Assembly: GCA_947462865.1 (NCBI GenBank)
Contig: CANHRW010000124.1
Coordinates: forward strand, 1-6,263
DNA from: Bacteroidota bacterium
GTDB taxonomy: Bacteria > Bacteroidota > Bacteroidia > UKL13-3
Reading direction: 5' to 3'
Length of the DNA stretch: 6,263 nt
A program made the position numbers and the translations under genes. Numbering within the stretch: the stretch's first letter is position 1; the number at the start of each line of letters is the position of its first letter. Below are positions 1 through 6,263 of this stretch, in pieces. Under the pieces are notes generated by a model, which saw only the letters and a program-made list of their open reading frames with translations, was not told where the DNA came from and searched no databases.

Positions 1-618
1 AGCCAAATAGGCGCCTCTTTCAACCAAAGAGTTTAATATATTTCTTTTTACACCCAAATCAAGTACAGCAATTCTGATTGCTGAGTCGGTATTTCCAAGG
101 TAATAGGTTTCTGGGGTTGAAACACTTGAAGACAATTCTAAGCCACTCATGGAAGGTACCCGGTCTAATTCTTGTTTCAGATTTTCGATAGATTTACCTT
201 CACTTGAAATAATCGCATTCATAACACCTTTATTGCGCACATGCAATACCAATTCACGGGTATCAATATCTGCTATACCTATAATATTATTTGTAGACAG
301 GTAATCTTGAATAGATGTTTCGGATTGCTTCCTAGAATAAGGAATATTAAAGTTTTTACAGATAAGCCCTGCTATTTTGATGGAATCAGACTCTTCCTCA
401 GTTGGATGTATGCCATAATTGCCAATATGAACATTTGTATGTACCAGAATTTGACCTGTGTAAGAAGGGTCTGTATAGATTTCTTGGTAGCCTGTCATAC
501 CAGTGTTGAAACAGATTTCACCTGTGGTTGTGCCTATTTTACCAATAGATGTACCGGTGAAAACAGTACCGTCTTGAAGCAATAAAACAGCTGGGAATTT
601 ATTTACTGAACGATTCAA
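1..618 (-). CDS. carA: Carbamoyl-phosphate synthase small (glutaminase) subunit, N-terminal part; cut by left window edge
   Basis: CarA hydrolyses glutamine and passes ammonia to the CarB synthetase, which makes carbamoyl phosphate for arginine and pyrimidine synthesis in the cytoplasm. I translated the minus strand by hand. The 206 visible residues align clearly with the CarA N-terminal domain: LLLQDGTVFTG near residues 12-22, GEICFNTGMTGYQE (33-46), TDPSYTGQI (49-57), HIGNYG (64-69), IADIDTRELV (115-124) and DLGVKRNIL (187-195), where the glutamine amidotransferase domain begins. Ser52 in DPSY corresponds to the substrate-contacting Ser47 of E. coli CarA. The catalytic Cys and His/Glu lie beyond the window. 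No ATG exists in frame between the upstream stop (642-640) and the conserved region. The only plausible initiator is TTG at 618-616, giving an N-terminus of Met-Asn-Arg-Ser-Val-Asn-Lys. No Shine-Dalgarno is evident. The identity is secure; the start is by elimination. Confidence 0.95.
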   Translation of the reverse strand, partial: MNRSVNKFPAVLLLQDGTVFTGTSIGKIGTTTGEICFNTGMTGYQEIYTDPSYTGQILVHTNVHIGNYGIHPTEEESDSIKIAGLICKNFNIPYSRKQSETSIQDYLSTNNIIGIADIDTRELVLHVRNKGVMNAIISSEGKSIENLKQELDRVPSMSGLELSSSVSTPETYYLGNTDSAIRIAVLDLGVKRNILNSLVERGAYLA

Positions 619-628
619 TTGATTTAGG

Positions 629-649
629 TTTTGGCAAAATTAGCCAAAA
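629..649. repeat. Inverted repeat overlapping the carA -7 element (7-bp arms, 7-bp spacer)
   Basis: TTTTGGC (629-635) and GCCAAAA (643-649) are perfect inverted arms around a 7-nt AT spacer. On the minus strand the spacer carries most of the TAATTTTG -7 box, so a dimeric regulator bound here would occlude the promoter. It is also 31 nt beyond the stop of the upstream minus-strand gene, so it could fold as a weak terminator hairpin, but no U-tract follows it. Operator, terminator and chance in AT-rich DNA all remain possible. Confidence 0.4.
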
Positions 650-666
650 TCTGAAAAGCTGCCAAA
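635..666 (-). promoter_or_regulatory. Bacteroidota-type promoter for carA (TTTG -33, TAATTTTG -7)
   Basis: Read on the minus strand, TAATTTTG (642-635) is an exact match to the Bacteroidota -7 consensus TAnnTTTG. TTTG (666-663) sits 20 nt upstream, within the usual spacing for the -33 element. The -7 box ends 16 nt before the proposed TTG start of carA, so the untranslated leader would be only about 10 nt. The element lies in the only gap between the upstream gene's stop (681) and carA, which supports carA being transcribed separately from the three-gene operon upstream. Confidence 0.65.
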
Positions 667-680
667 TGAAGATACCAACA

Positions 681-1811
681 TTAATGCGATTGTTTGATAA
701 ATCGACTTATTCCATAGCCTTCCCTTTCAATGAAATAGATGCCAACAGGTATTTTATCAGTCTCTACAAAGGTTCCATGACCGCTCAATGTGAGTTCTCC
801 CAATGTATTGAAAATTTGATATCGAACAGGTTTTTCTTCGTTGGAAATGCTAATCAAATCAAAAGCTGGATTTGGATAAATCATAAATGTATTTGATATG
901 TTGAACAAATCAATTCCTGTACTTGTGTGTGATGGTAATTGGAACTTGTATTTAGCATAAACTGGATAATGGTCTGATGTTGATCTAGAAAAATTCAGGA
1001 TGTAATTAGGTGCTAAATCAAAAACCTCGGTGCTGTTAGGTATATACAAACTGTCTTGAATATATTGACTGTGTAAAATATGGTCGAATACCACTTTTGA
1101 ATAAGCATAGCTTCTTTTTCCTTTATCGGTAAGCTCTTTTGACGGAAAATGATAACCTGCAGTCAGTAAATTTTGATATGGAGTAACCATTTTTTGGTAG
1201 GTCGAAACATTTAAATCATCGTTCCAATCTCCTAAAACAACATATTTTTTGTTCTTTAATGACGTTTCCAAGTAATCTTTTAAACCTATAGACGCATTGA
1301 CACGCCTGTTATAAGAAGCCTGATCTCCATAGGCTTTCATGTGTAAGACTATGAAAAAAATGGTGTCTTTTTGTGCATTGTTCAATTCTAAACAAACTTG
1401 CAATGGAGCCCTTCCAAAATTAAATGCCTGATCATTTAAAATAGTATAAGAATAGGCTTGTATGAGCTTAAAATGAGATTTTTTCCAATACAAAGCCATT
1501 TTTTGAACCTGATCAAAATCTGACATCATAGAAGCATATGTTGGCAAATCTTTGTTCAATTGGTAATAGGTGGTTGGATTGCTCAATTCTTGAAATGCAA
1601 TAAGGTCTAAATTGCTTTGTAAGCAAAATTGTTTCACATTGTTATACTGCAATGTTTCATCGCTGGGGCCATTCCCTTGTGTTGCATCACCTAACCAATA
1701 TACATTCCACGTAGCAATCTCAAGGGTGCTATCAGAACCTAGTTGGGGTACTTGAGCCAAAATGGTCATTGAAAACAATAAACTGCAAAAACTAACAATT
1801 ATTTTAAGCAT
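681..1811 (-). CDS. Secreted endonuclease/exonuclease/phosphatase-family enzyme with T9SS C-terminal sorting domain
   Basis: A 376-residue exported hydrolase of the EEP (DNase I-like) fold, a family of metal-dependent phosphodiesterases acting on nucleic acids, phosphoinositides or sphingomyelin. A signal peptide spans about residues 1-19 (hydrophobic core, cleavage after Leu-Ala). The EEP domain runs from about 30 to 290 and keeps the catalytic set: Asn36 in ATWNV, Glu75 in FQE, Arg134 in GRAPLQ, His157 in LHMKA, Asp195/Asn197 in GDWND, Asp243-His244 in FDHI and Asp280-His281 in SDHYPV. Residues about 308-376 form a type A T9SS sorting domain, with YPNP at 312-315 and a late GIYFIE strand, so the protein should cross the outer membrane and be released or anchored outside the cell. 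The ATG at 1811 overlaps the upstream gene's stop by 8 nt, indicating translational coupling; a purine-rich stretch precedes it. The substrate cannot be told from sequence; extracellular nuclease is the simplest guess. Confidence 0.9.
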   Translation of the reverse strand: MLKIIVSFCSLLFSMTILAQVPQLGSDSTLEIATWNVYWLGDATQGNGPSDETLQYNNVKQFCLQSNLDLIAFQELSNPTTYYQLNKDLPTYASMMSDFDQVQKMALYWKKSHFKLIQAYSYTILNDQAFNFGRAPLQVCLELNNAQKDTIFFIVLHMKAYGDQASYNRRVNASIGLKDYLETSLKNKKYVVLGDWNDDLNVSTYQKMVTPYQNLLTAGYHFPSKELTDKGKRSYAYSKVVFDHILHSQYIQDSLYIPNSTEVFDLAPNYILNFSRSTSDHYPVYAKYKFQLPSHTSTGIDLFNISNTFMIYPNPAFDLISISNEEKPVRYQIFNTLGELTLSGHGTFVETDKIPVGIYFIEREGYGISRFIKQSH

Positions 1812-2760
1812 TTCTCTGTTGATAGATGTACCAAATGTATGAAAGAATTCCCAGAAGAATGGTTAAAATAGATTGAAAACCGTGAATCATAAGTGCCATT
1901 GTAAATGCTTTACTTTGGGTCAATCCAAAATAAATAAATGCATTGCTAACTGCAAAATGGTAAGCACCAGCCGACCCGGCCTGAATGGGTAATGTTCTTG
2001 CCAAAACACCTACCAACATGACTTCGAAACAGGCATACAATGACAACTGTGTGGTATCCGGAAAAATAAAAATCCAAAGCATTGTCATTAAATAAAAACC
2101 AACCCAAATTCCTAAGGTCAAAACAAGGAAAGCTTGTTTGTCTTTCATTGTAATTAGCCTTGAGAAGTAATGTATTAACTCTTGAGCCCAAATGCCCGAT
2201 TTCTCTTTAATTATTGTCCAAAAATAGATAATAAAACCAGCTAAAACTAGCAAAAAACCTAGCAAAATCAATACTTTAAAACGATTCAATTGTACGCCCG
2301 AAACTAAATGAGTAATGACCCCATATTGTAAGAAATATTCCAAAATGATTGCAATCAACAAAATAAATACTAACACAATTAAATCAGAAAGGCGTTCGAA
2401 AATGATCGTGGCAATAGATTTCTTAAATGGTATTTGCTGGTTGTTTTTTAATAGAAAAGTTCTGGATAGTTCACCCAATCTTGGAACAGCAAAATTTACT
2501 AAATAACCAATGTTTAAAACATGGAACAATGTTGTTATTGAAACGCTTACATCTTGATTTTTAAACAACAATTGCCACCTTTTGGCCCTAACCAATACAA
2601 CGCCAATAGATGTAATTAAAATTGGAAATACTTTCCAGCTGTAACATGCTTGTATGGCTAAATTGAAATCCGAATAGTCAATTTTCTGAACAGTAATCCA
2701 AATAAGTATGATACCTGAAACAATAAAAAACAACGATTTGATTACCCTAAATGCATTCAA
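1804..2760 (-). CDS. Flippase-like integral membrane protein (LPG synthase transmembrane-domain family, UPF0104/AglD-like)
   Basis: A polytopic inner-membrane protein of 318 residues from the chosen start. It matches the transmembrane half of MprF-type lysylphosphatidylglycerol synthases, and the stand-alone family is suspected of lipid or lipid-linked glycan translocation. Visible landmarks are RAKRW (58-62), NFAVPRLGELSR (89-100), FERLSDL (121-127), the glycine-rich PIQAGSAGAYHF (258-269) and HGFQSIL (293-299), with about seven or eight hydrophobic segments (for example 8-24, 44-57, 128-147, 162-181, 210-233, 243-260, 297-313). The C-terminal aminoacyl-transferase domain of MprF is absent, so lipid aminoacylation is unlikely. 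There is no usable ATG near the N-terminus. TTG at 2760-2758 begins 1 nt after the upstream stop and gives a normal family N-terminus. An in-frame TTG at 2808 would add 16 residues and a 47-nt overlap, which I consider less likely. The stop overlaps the next gene by 8 nt. The family is firm; the biochemical role is unknown. Confidence 0.85.
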   Translation of the reverse strand: MNAFRVIKSLFFIVSGIILIWITVQKIDYSDFNLAIQACYSWKVFPILITSIGVVLVRAKRWQLLFKNQDVSVSITTLFHVLNIGYLVNFAVPRLGELSRTFLLKNNQQIPFKKSIATIIFERLSDLIVLVFILLIAIILEYFLQYGVITHLVSGVQLNRFKVLILLGFLLVLAGFIIYFWTIIKEKSGIWAQELIHYFSRLITMKDKQAFLVLTLGIWVGFYLMTMLWIFIFPDTTQLSLYACFEVMLVGVLARTLPIQAGSAGAYHFAVSNAFIYFGLTQSKAFTMALMIHGFQSILTILLGILSYIWYIYQQRNA

Positions 2761-2761
2761 T

Positions 2762-5473
2762 TTATTTGATTTTAAACAAATGAATAAAATTGGCCGTATC
2801 AGCTGCAATTAAAAATTGGTCTTGGGTTTTAAACAAATCTCCAACTGCAAATACACCATTTGAATGAGCAGGGAAAGGGAACATTTCTAGGTTACTTTCT
2901 ATTTGTTTTTTTACAGAATTGTATTTTAAAATTTGTCCAGCAATTCCGAATGGTCTAAAAATGAGAATTTTATAGGAAGAATCTGTGTTTTCTGTTTTAA
3001 ATAAAACTTTCCCATTGAAATCCAGCTCCATGCTAATTTTAGCTGATTCAACATAAATGCTATTATTTTGATTGTTGACAATAAGTTGTTTAGCTGGACC
3101 TTCAAAAGCCAATTTATTTTTAAACACCAATCTTTCATTTTTATAGGCACTCACTACTATTTGATTGCTATCAGCCCCTACTATTAGAAATTGATTTGAA
3201 TCCGTTTTAATGACTTGAATTTTTTGGAATTTTTGGGTAGAGTCAGTAAAGTAAGGATGCATCGTTTCTCCTTTTAAATTAAAAGTTGAAATCCATCCTT
3301 TTTCATTCAAGCCCATTAACAATAATTCACCTTTAGAATAAATACTGAACAATTGAGAATGTAAGTTAGGGTATATAGACAAAGGATTCCAGCCAGGAAG
3401 TAATTTTGCTTGGGCATTGAATGCACTTAATTTATAATACCTACCAGTTACAAAAAATGCCATATCACTTTCTGAATTGATTGCTTCGGTCAGCATGCTG
3501 TAATGGGTTGATGTTGGAATCCAAATAGGCCAACCTTGAACAGATTTACCTTCTTCATTTAATACATAAATAAATTTTTCAGTATTGAAAGCAATTTGGC
3601 TCTGGTTGTTTTTATATAAGTTAAGTTCATGAATAGGAGAAATAATAGGCCCATCTGCCTGGTACTTCCAGCCAATCTTACCGGTAATATCAATCTGATA
3701 AACCTGATTTTTAACATCTTGAACGATGAGCACCTGTTCGCCTGTTTTTGAATTGAAAATTCCTTGAGGCGAACCAATTGCAATGGTATCAAGTTTAATC
3801 TCCCATACTTTTTCTGATTTTTCGTTTTGTTTGGTATCAAATTGAATAAGAATCTGACTAGGAAAAGTTTTGTCTATGCTCCCACCATATTGTAAACCAA
3901 TTAATCCCATTTTTTTAATGGTTCCAATATTTCTTGCAAAATTCCCATACCAGTTTTCATTCAAATAATCCATGCTGAACTTTGCAGCTTTAGCTGCATC
4001 TAGCAATAATTCAAAATTACTTTGTGGAATGAGTTTCTGTCTAAAATTGACAACGCTTTCTTGAGTTAACCAGTATAATCTGTTGGACCAAGATTGTTGC
4101 AAATGCGTCAAAAGCATTGGTGAATTACTGATAAATACAAAATTGTCTTTGCGTAAATAATAACTTCCTTGAATGCCCTCAAACAAATCTCCAAAAAGTA
4201 CCTTTTGGTAATCGCCCAAAGCATATGGTTTAATTGAATTTTCGTCAAGGCTCGTTTTGGTAGAGTCAAGTTTTGATTGGATAGACAACTCATTTATTCT
4301 GTTCATGAATTTATCAAAACCAACAGAGTCGGTTACTTCAAAATAAGAAACCAACGAACTGTCGTTTCCAATACCTGGAACTTGGCAAGCAAACAAACCA
4401 GCTTGTGTTCCGATTAAATGAGTATAATCTTTTTGAAGGGTTTTAAAACAATGGTTGTTGATGCTATCTGCAAACAATTTATACTTGGTATCTAGTTGTT
4501 TAAATTGAAGGTATTCAGTTAAATTGGGTATCCATTTGTGGTAAGCATTAAAGCTAAAATTTAAATTAAATACCATGCTTTCTGTTAAATAGGGTACTAT
4601 TTTGTTTTCTGCTGGTGCATGTCCGTTGAATAAATCCAAGAACTGAAATTTTTTAGAATTGGTATAGGCCGCTCCTTTTAATAAAAGTTCATGTTGATCT
4701 GCTTGTATTTGATAAAATCCTTTGTCTGCAAATTGTTCAACAATTTTAAAATTTGAAGGGTTTTGCAAATTGAGTGTTCCAGTTAAAAAATGAGCCAAAT
4801 AGTTGTATTGAATGTAGCAATTAAAATCTTTATTAGCTTTGGCTAAATAGGCTTCATTTTCGCTCAGTTGTTTTTCAGGATTGATTTGTTTGAATTTAAC
4901 AATTGCCTGTTCTACTAAAGCGCCGTCAAAACTCAGTATAAGAAGTCTTGACTTGAATGCGACACTAAAGCTATAGTCACCCTTAAAGTCTTGAAAGTCG
5001 ATCAATTCTTCGCCTTGAAATTTTCTTGTAATGGCCTGGAATCTGCCTGGAAATACACTAGAAACAAATTTATTTAAATCAGCAGTATTAGGAGTTTGTT
5101 TAATCTGCATTGCCATAAAAAAAGCAGGTTGCTTGTTTAAATTGATATGCATAGAAAACACACTCTCACCGTCTCCTATCCAGCTGTATGTATTTTTATC
5201 GACTTTGGTCAATGAATCAATTAAATCTAACTGATTGTAATAAGATGCGAAACTGTTGTTATTCATTAAAACGTTAAAAAACGCATACGTTTTGAATTGT
5301 TTAATGAGTTGACTTGATTGGTTACTTTCAACAACCAAAGCTGCATTTTCAGGCACTACTTGAATAGGTTTGATTCTTTTATCTCCTATTTCAAAAAACA
5401 GGAAGTAGATAACCAAGCCCAAAGTCAGGGAAATTAAAATACTTACGATGGTAGCAAACTGTTTGTTCATCAT
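2762..5473 (-). CDS. Large membrane-anchored periplasmic protein: DUF3352-like N-terminal region plus propeller-like C-terminal region
   Basis: A 903-residue protein with no enzyme motif I recognise. Residues 7-27 form one hydrophobic segment after a short Lys-containing N-terminus, with no lipobox, so it probably stays anchored in the inner membrane with the rest in the periplasm. Residues about 36-560 resemble the large DUF3352-type Bacteroidota proteins, with VVPENAALVVES (39-50) just after the anchor. Residues about 565-903 contain repeated beta-rich units of PQQ-like or WD-type character: a short hydrophobic strand, then an I/V-Y/F pair, then a strand ending in Gly-Lys or Gly-Trp. Examples lie near 580-602, 626-651, 671-697, 715-736, 761-785, 804-826 and 886-902; Gly-Trp pairs occur at 601-602, 647-648, 694-695 and 726-727. 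This suggests a six- to seven-bladed propeller, which usually binds partners. Translation probably starts at 5473 (ATG-ATG; the second, at 5470, is equally possible). It heads the three-gene minus-strand operon. The DUF assignment is from memory of family style, not a search. Confidence 0.75.
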   Translation of the reverse strand: MMNKQFATIVSILISLTLGLVIYFLFFEIGDKRIKPIQVVPENAALVVESNQSSQLIKQFKTYAFFNVLMNNNSFASYYNQLDLIDSLTKVDKNTYSWIGDGESVFSMHINLNKQPAFFMAMQIKQTPNTADLNKFVSSVFPGRFQAITRKFQGEELIDFQDFKGDYSFSVAFKSRLLILSFDGALVEQAIVKFKQINPEKQLSENEAYLAKANKDFNCYIQYNYLAHFLTGTLNLQNPSNFKIVEQFADKGFYQIQADQHELLLKGAAYTNSKKFQFLDLFNGHAPAENKIVPYLTESMVFNLNFSFNAYHKWIPNLTEYLQFKQLDTKYKLFADSINNHCFKTLQKDYTHLIGTQAGLFACQVPGIGNDSSLVSYFEVTDSVGFDKFMNRINELSIQSKLDSTKTSLDENSIKPYALGDYQKVLFGDLFEGIQGSYYLRKDNFVFISNSPMLLTHLQQSWSNRLYWLTQESVVNFRQKLIPQSNFELLLDAAKAAKFSMDYLNENWYGNFARNIGTIKKMGLIGLQYGGSIDKTFPSQILIQFDTKQNEKSEKVWEIKLDTIAIGSPQGIFNSKTGEQVLIVQDVKNQVYQIDITGKIGWKYQADGPIISPIHELNLYKNNQSQIAFNTEKFIYVLNEEGKSVQGWPIWIPTSTHYSMLTEAINSESDMAFFVTGRYYKLSAFNAQAKLLPGWNPLSIYPNLHSQLFSIYSKGELLLMGLNEKGWISTFNLKGETMHPYFTDSTQKFQKIQVIKTDSNQFLIVGADSNQIVVSAYKNERLVFKNKLAFEGPAKQLIVNNQNNSIYVESAKISMELDFNGKVLFKTENTDSSYKILIFRPFGIAGQILKYNSVKKQIESNLEMFPFPAHSNGVFAVGDLFKTQDQFLIAADTANFIHLFKIK

Positions 5474-5586
5474 TTAGAAATCACAACGAAATTAATTCCA
5501 CATTCATGAATAATATGTTTAATTTGTCAACAGTTCAATGTCCAAAATGGCAATTTGAACAATTTTTAACTCATAAATAGAAATTC
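5474..5586. other. Divergent intergenic region (113 bp) between the minus-strand operon and the plus-strand pair
   Basis: This AT-rich gap must hold the promoters for both divergent transcription units. For the plus-strand pair, TATGTTTA (5514-5521) and TAATTTG (5520-5526) are only partial matches to TAnnTTTG and have no well-spaced TTG upstream. I see no Shine-Dalgarno before either start, no tRNA or structured RNA, and no strong hairpin. A small perfect palindrome, ATTCATGAAT (5502-5511), lies near the middle. Confidence 0.6.
5487..5494 (-). promoter_or_regulatory. Possible -7 element for the three-gene minus-strand operon
   Basis: On the minus strand TAATTTCG (5494-5487) differs from TAnnTTTG at one position and ends 13 nt before the ATG at 5473. 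That geometry is close to the carA promoter, where the gap is 16 nt. No TTG lies 17-23 nt upstream, so this is a weak prediction based on position and the -7 box alone. Confidence 0.25.
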
Positions 5587-6033
5587 ATGAAATGGAAATT
5601 TTACACCCAAACTGCATTATTTATTTGCGGATTTGGAATTTTAGCTGGTGCATTTGGTGCACATGGCTTAAAAAAAGTACTGCCAGAAAATGATTTAGCT
5701 GTCTTTGAAACTGCTGTTAAATACCTTTTGTTTCAAGGAATGGGCTTGTTAATTTTGTCCATAAATCACCGTCATTTTAATTACCGATTGAGCACTGCAT
5801 TGTTGTTAATGCTTATAGGTATTGTATTATTTTCGGGATCATTGTTTATACTTTCTTGTAGTTCATTGCTCTCTAATCTATACTTGAATTGGCTAGGTAT
5901 GATTACCCCAATAGGTGGTGTTTTAATGATTACTGGTTTTATGTATAGTGCATTCTTTTGTTTATCAAAATTAGAAGAAAGTACAACTGAATCTCAAACT
6001 AAGCAGAAAAAATCACATAGAAAATCGGCATGA
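5587..6033 (+). CDS. DUF423 family small integral membrane protein (YgdD-like)
   Basis: A 148-residue inner-membrane protein of unknown function with four hydrophobic segments, at about residues 7-27, 44-60, 69-90 and 102-126. Family landmarks are present: GAFGAHGLKK (21-30) after the first segment, FETAVKYLLFQG (40-51), LFSGSLF (81-87) in the third segment and TPIGG (107-111) at the start of the fourth. The position where the family usually has Phe-His-Ala is Phe-Gln-Gly here. The last 22 residues are a polar, Lys/Ser/Thr-rich cytoplasmic-type tail that lengthens the protein beyond the roughly 120-130 residues common in the family. The ATG at 5587 gives a standard N-terminus; no Shine-Dalgarno is visible. 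Its stop overlaps the start of the next gene as ATGA, so the two are co-transcribed and probably translationally coupled. The family assignment is firm; the function is not known. Confidence 0.88.
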   Translation: MKWKFYTQTALFICGFGILAGAFGAHGLKKVLPENDLAVFETAVKYLLFQGMGLLILSINHRHFNYRLSTALLLMLIGIVLFSGSLFILSCSSLLSNLYLNWLGMITPIGGVLMITGFMYSAFFCLSKLEESTTESQTKQKKSHRKSA

Positions 6034-6263
6034 AAAGTTTGATTTTAATGAGGCATGCAAAAGCTAAAACAGATTTTTCGGGACTAGATATAGACCGTCC
6101 TTTAACCAAATCTGGCAAAGCGTCCATTATCCAATTATTTCCAAAACTCAATTCGTTTATACAGGAATCACCTCATTTCTATGCAAGTATTTCTGTTAGG
6201 ACCAAGCAAACAATGGCTGCAATTTGCCAAGAATTAGATGCCGTTCAGGTTCATTTATCAATA
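6030..6263 (+). CDS. sixA: SixA-type phosphohistidine phosphatase (histidine phosphatase superfamily), N-terminal part; cut by right window edge
   Basis: A cytoplasmic histidine phosphatase. SixA proteins dephosphorylate phosphohistidine on signalling or phosphotransfer proteins, and Bacteroidota homologues are mostly uncharacterised. I translated 78 codons. The start MKSLILMRHAKAK carries the catalytic RHA motif (Arg8, His9 as phospho-acceptor). DRPLTKSGK (22-30) is the typical SixA block. The RTKQT segment (57-61) supplies the second phosphate-binding Arg (Arg57). The usual Ser-Pro-Ala before that Arg is Ser-Ile-Ser-Val here, a mild deviation. The second catalytic His and the C-terminus are outside the window. 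The ATG at 6030 overlaps the stop of the DUF423 gene by 4 nt. The gene symbol is by family resemblance; another short histidine-phosphatase subfamily is possible. Confidence 0.85.
   Translation, partial: MKSLILMRHAKAKTDFSGLDIDRPLTKSGKASIIQLFPKLNSFIQESPHFYASISVRTKQTMAAICQELDAVQVHLSI

Noticed and set aside
241..585. Open reading frame of 114 codons on the plus strand
   Set aside because: It lies entirely antisense to carA, whose minus-strand translation matches the family strongly; the plus-strand product is Cys-rich with no recognisable family.
629..649. Inverted repeat as an intrinsic terminator of the minus-strand operon
   Set aside because: The 7-bp AU-rich hairpin is weak and no run of U follows it on the minus-strand transcript; it is kept only as an inverted repeat of uncertain role.
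666..896. Open reading frame of 76 codons on the plus strand
   Set aside because: Antisense to the T9SS sorting domain of the EEP enzyme and the carA promoter region; no family resemblance.
1946..2191. Alternative minus-strand frame of 81 codons inside the flippase-like gene
   Set aside because: Out-of-frame shadow of a gene with clear family motifs.
611..2293. Shared string CGATTCAATTG near 611 and near 2282
   Set aside because: An 11-base match with no extension on either side; one copy is inside a coding region, so it is taken as coincidence rather than a repeat element.
2926..4293. Several short minus-strand frames (for example 2926-3150, 3559-3840, 4108-4293) inside the 903-codon gene
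   Set aside because: Low-complexity, Lys/Leu/Ile-rich out-of-frame readings of AT-rich DNA; the long frame is uninterrupted through all of them.
5031..5234. Plus-strand frame of 67 codons
   Set aside because: Antisense to the start region of the 903-codon gene, no recognisable product.
5502..5511. Perfect palindrome ATTCATGAAT in the divergent intergenic region as a possible operator
   Set aside because: The core TTCATGAA also occurs at 5584-5591 and inside coding sequence near 4302, so it is expected by chance in DNA this AT-rich; no second arm or conserved spacing supports a site.

Overview
This is a low-GC (roughly one third G+C by eye) bacterial chromosomal window with dense, tightly packed genes. 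It points to the phylum Bacteroidota. The evidence is a secreted enzyme with a type IX secretion (T9SS) C-terminal sorting domain, a promoter matching the Bacteroidota consensus TTG-N20-TAnnTTTG, absence of clear Shine-Dalgarno sequences, and protein families typical of the phylum. I cannot name the genus; a T9SS-bearing lineage of the Flavobacteriales/Sphingobacteriales/Chitinophagales kind fits.

Layout. Four genes lie on the minus strand from about 5473 down to the left edge. First is a large membrane-anchored periplasmic protein with a C-terminal beta-propeller-like half (5473-2762). Second is an integral membrane protein of the LPG-synthase transmembrane / flippase-like family (2760-1804). 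Third is a secreted endonuclease/exonuclease/phosphatase-fold enzyme with a T9SS tail (1811-681). Fourth is carA, the small subunit of carbamoyl-phosphate synthase (618 to beyond the left edge, N-terminal 206 codons only). The first three are separated by 1 nt or overlap by 8 nt and look like one operon. carA has its own promoter in the 62-bp gap before it. On the plus strand, after a 113-bp divergent intergenic region, come a DUF423 small membrane protein (5587-6033) and a SixA-type histidine phosphatase (from 6030, running off the right edge), joined by an ATGA overlap.

How the genes relate. carA is housekeeping (arginine and pyrimidine precursor supply) and is functionally unrelated to its neighbours. 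The three-gene minus-strand operon is entirely envelope or secretion related: anchored periplasmic protein, polytopic inner-membrane protein, exported enzyme. A common envelope role is possible but is inference only. The plus-strand pair is a translationally coupled membrane protein and phosphohistidine phosphatase.

The most notable points are two apparent TTG start codons (carA and the flippase-like gene). carA also has a very short leader and an inverted repeat wrapped around its -7 element. I saw no RNA genes, mobile elements, CRISPR arrays or convincing unknown system; no stretch longer than about 115 bp lacks a gene.
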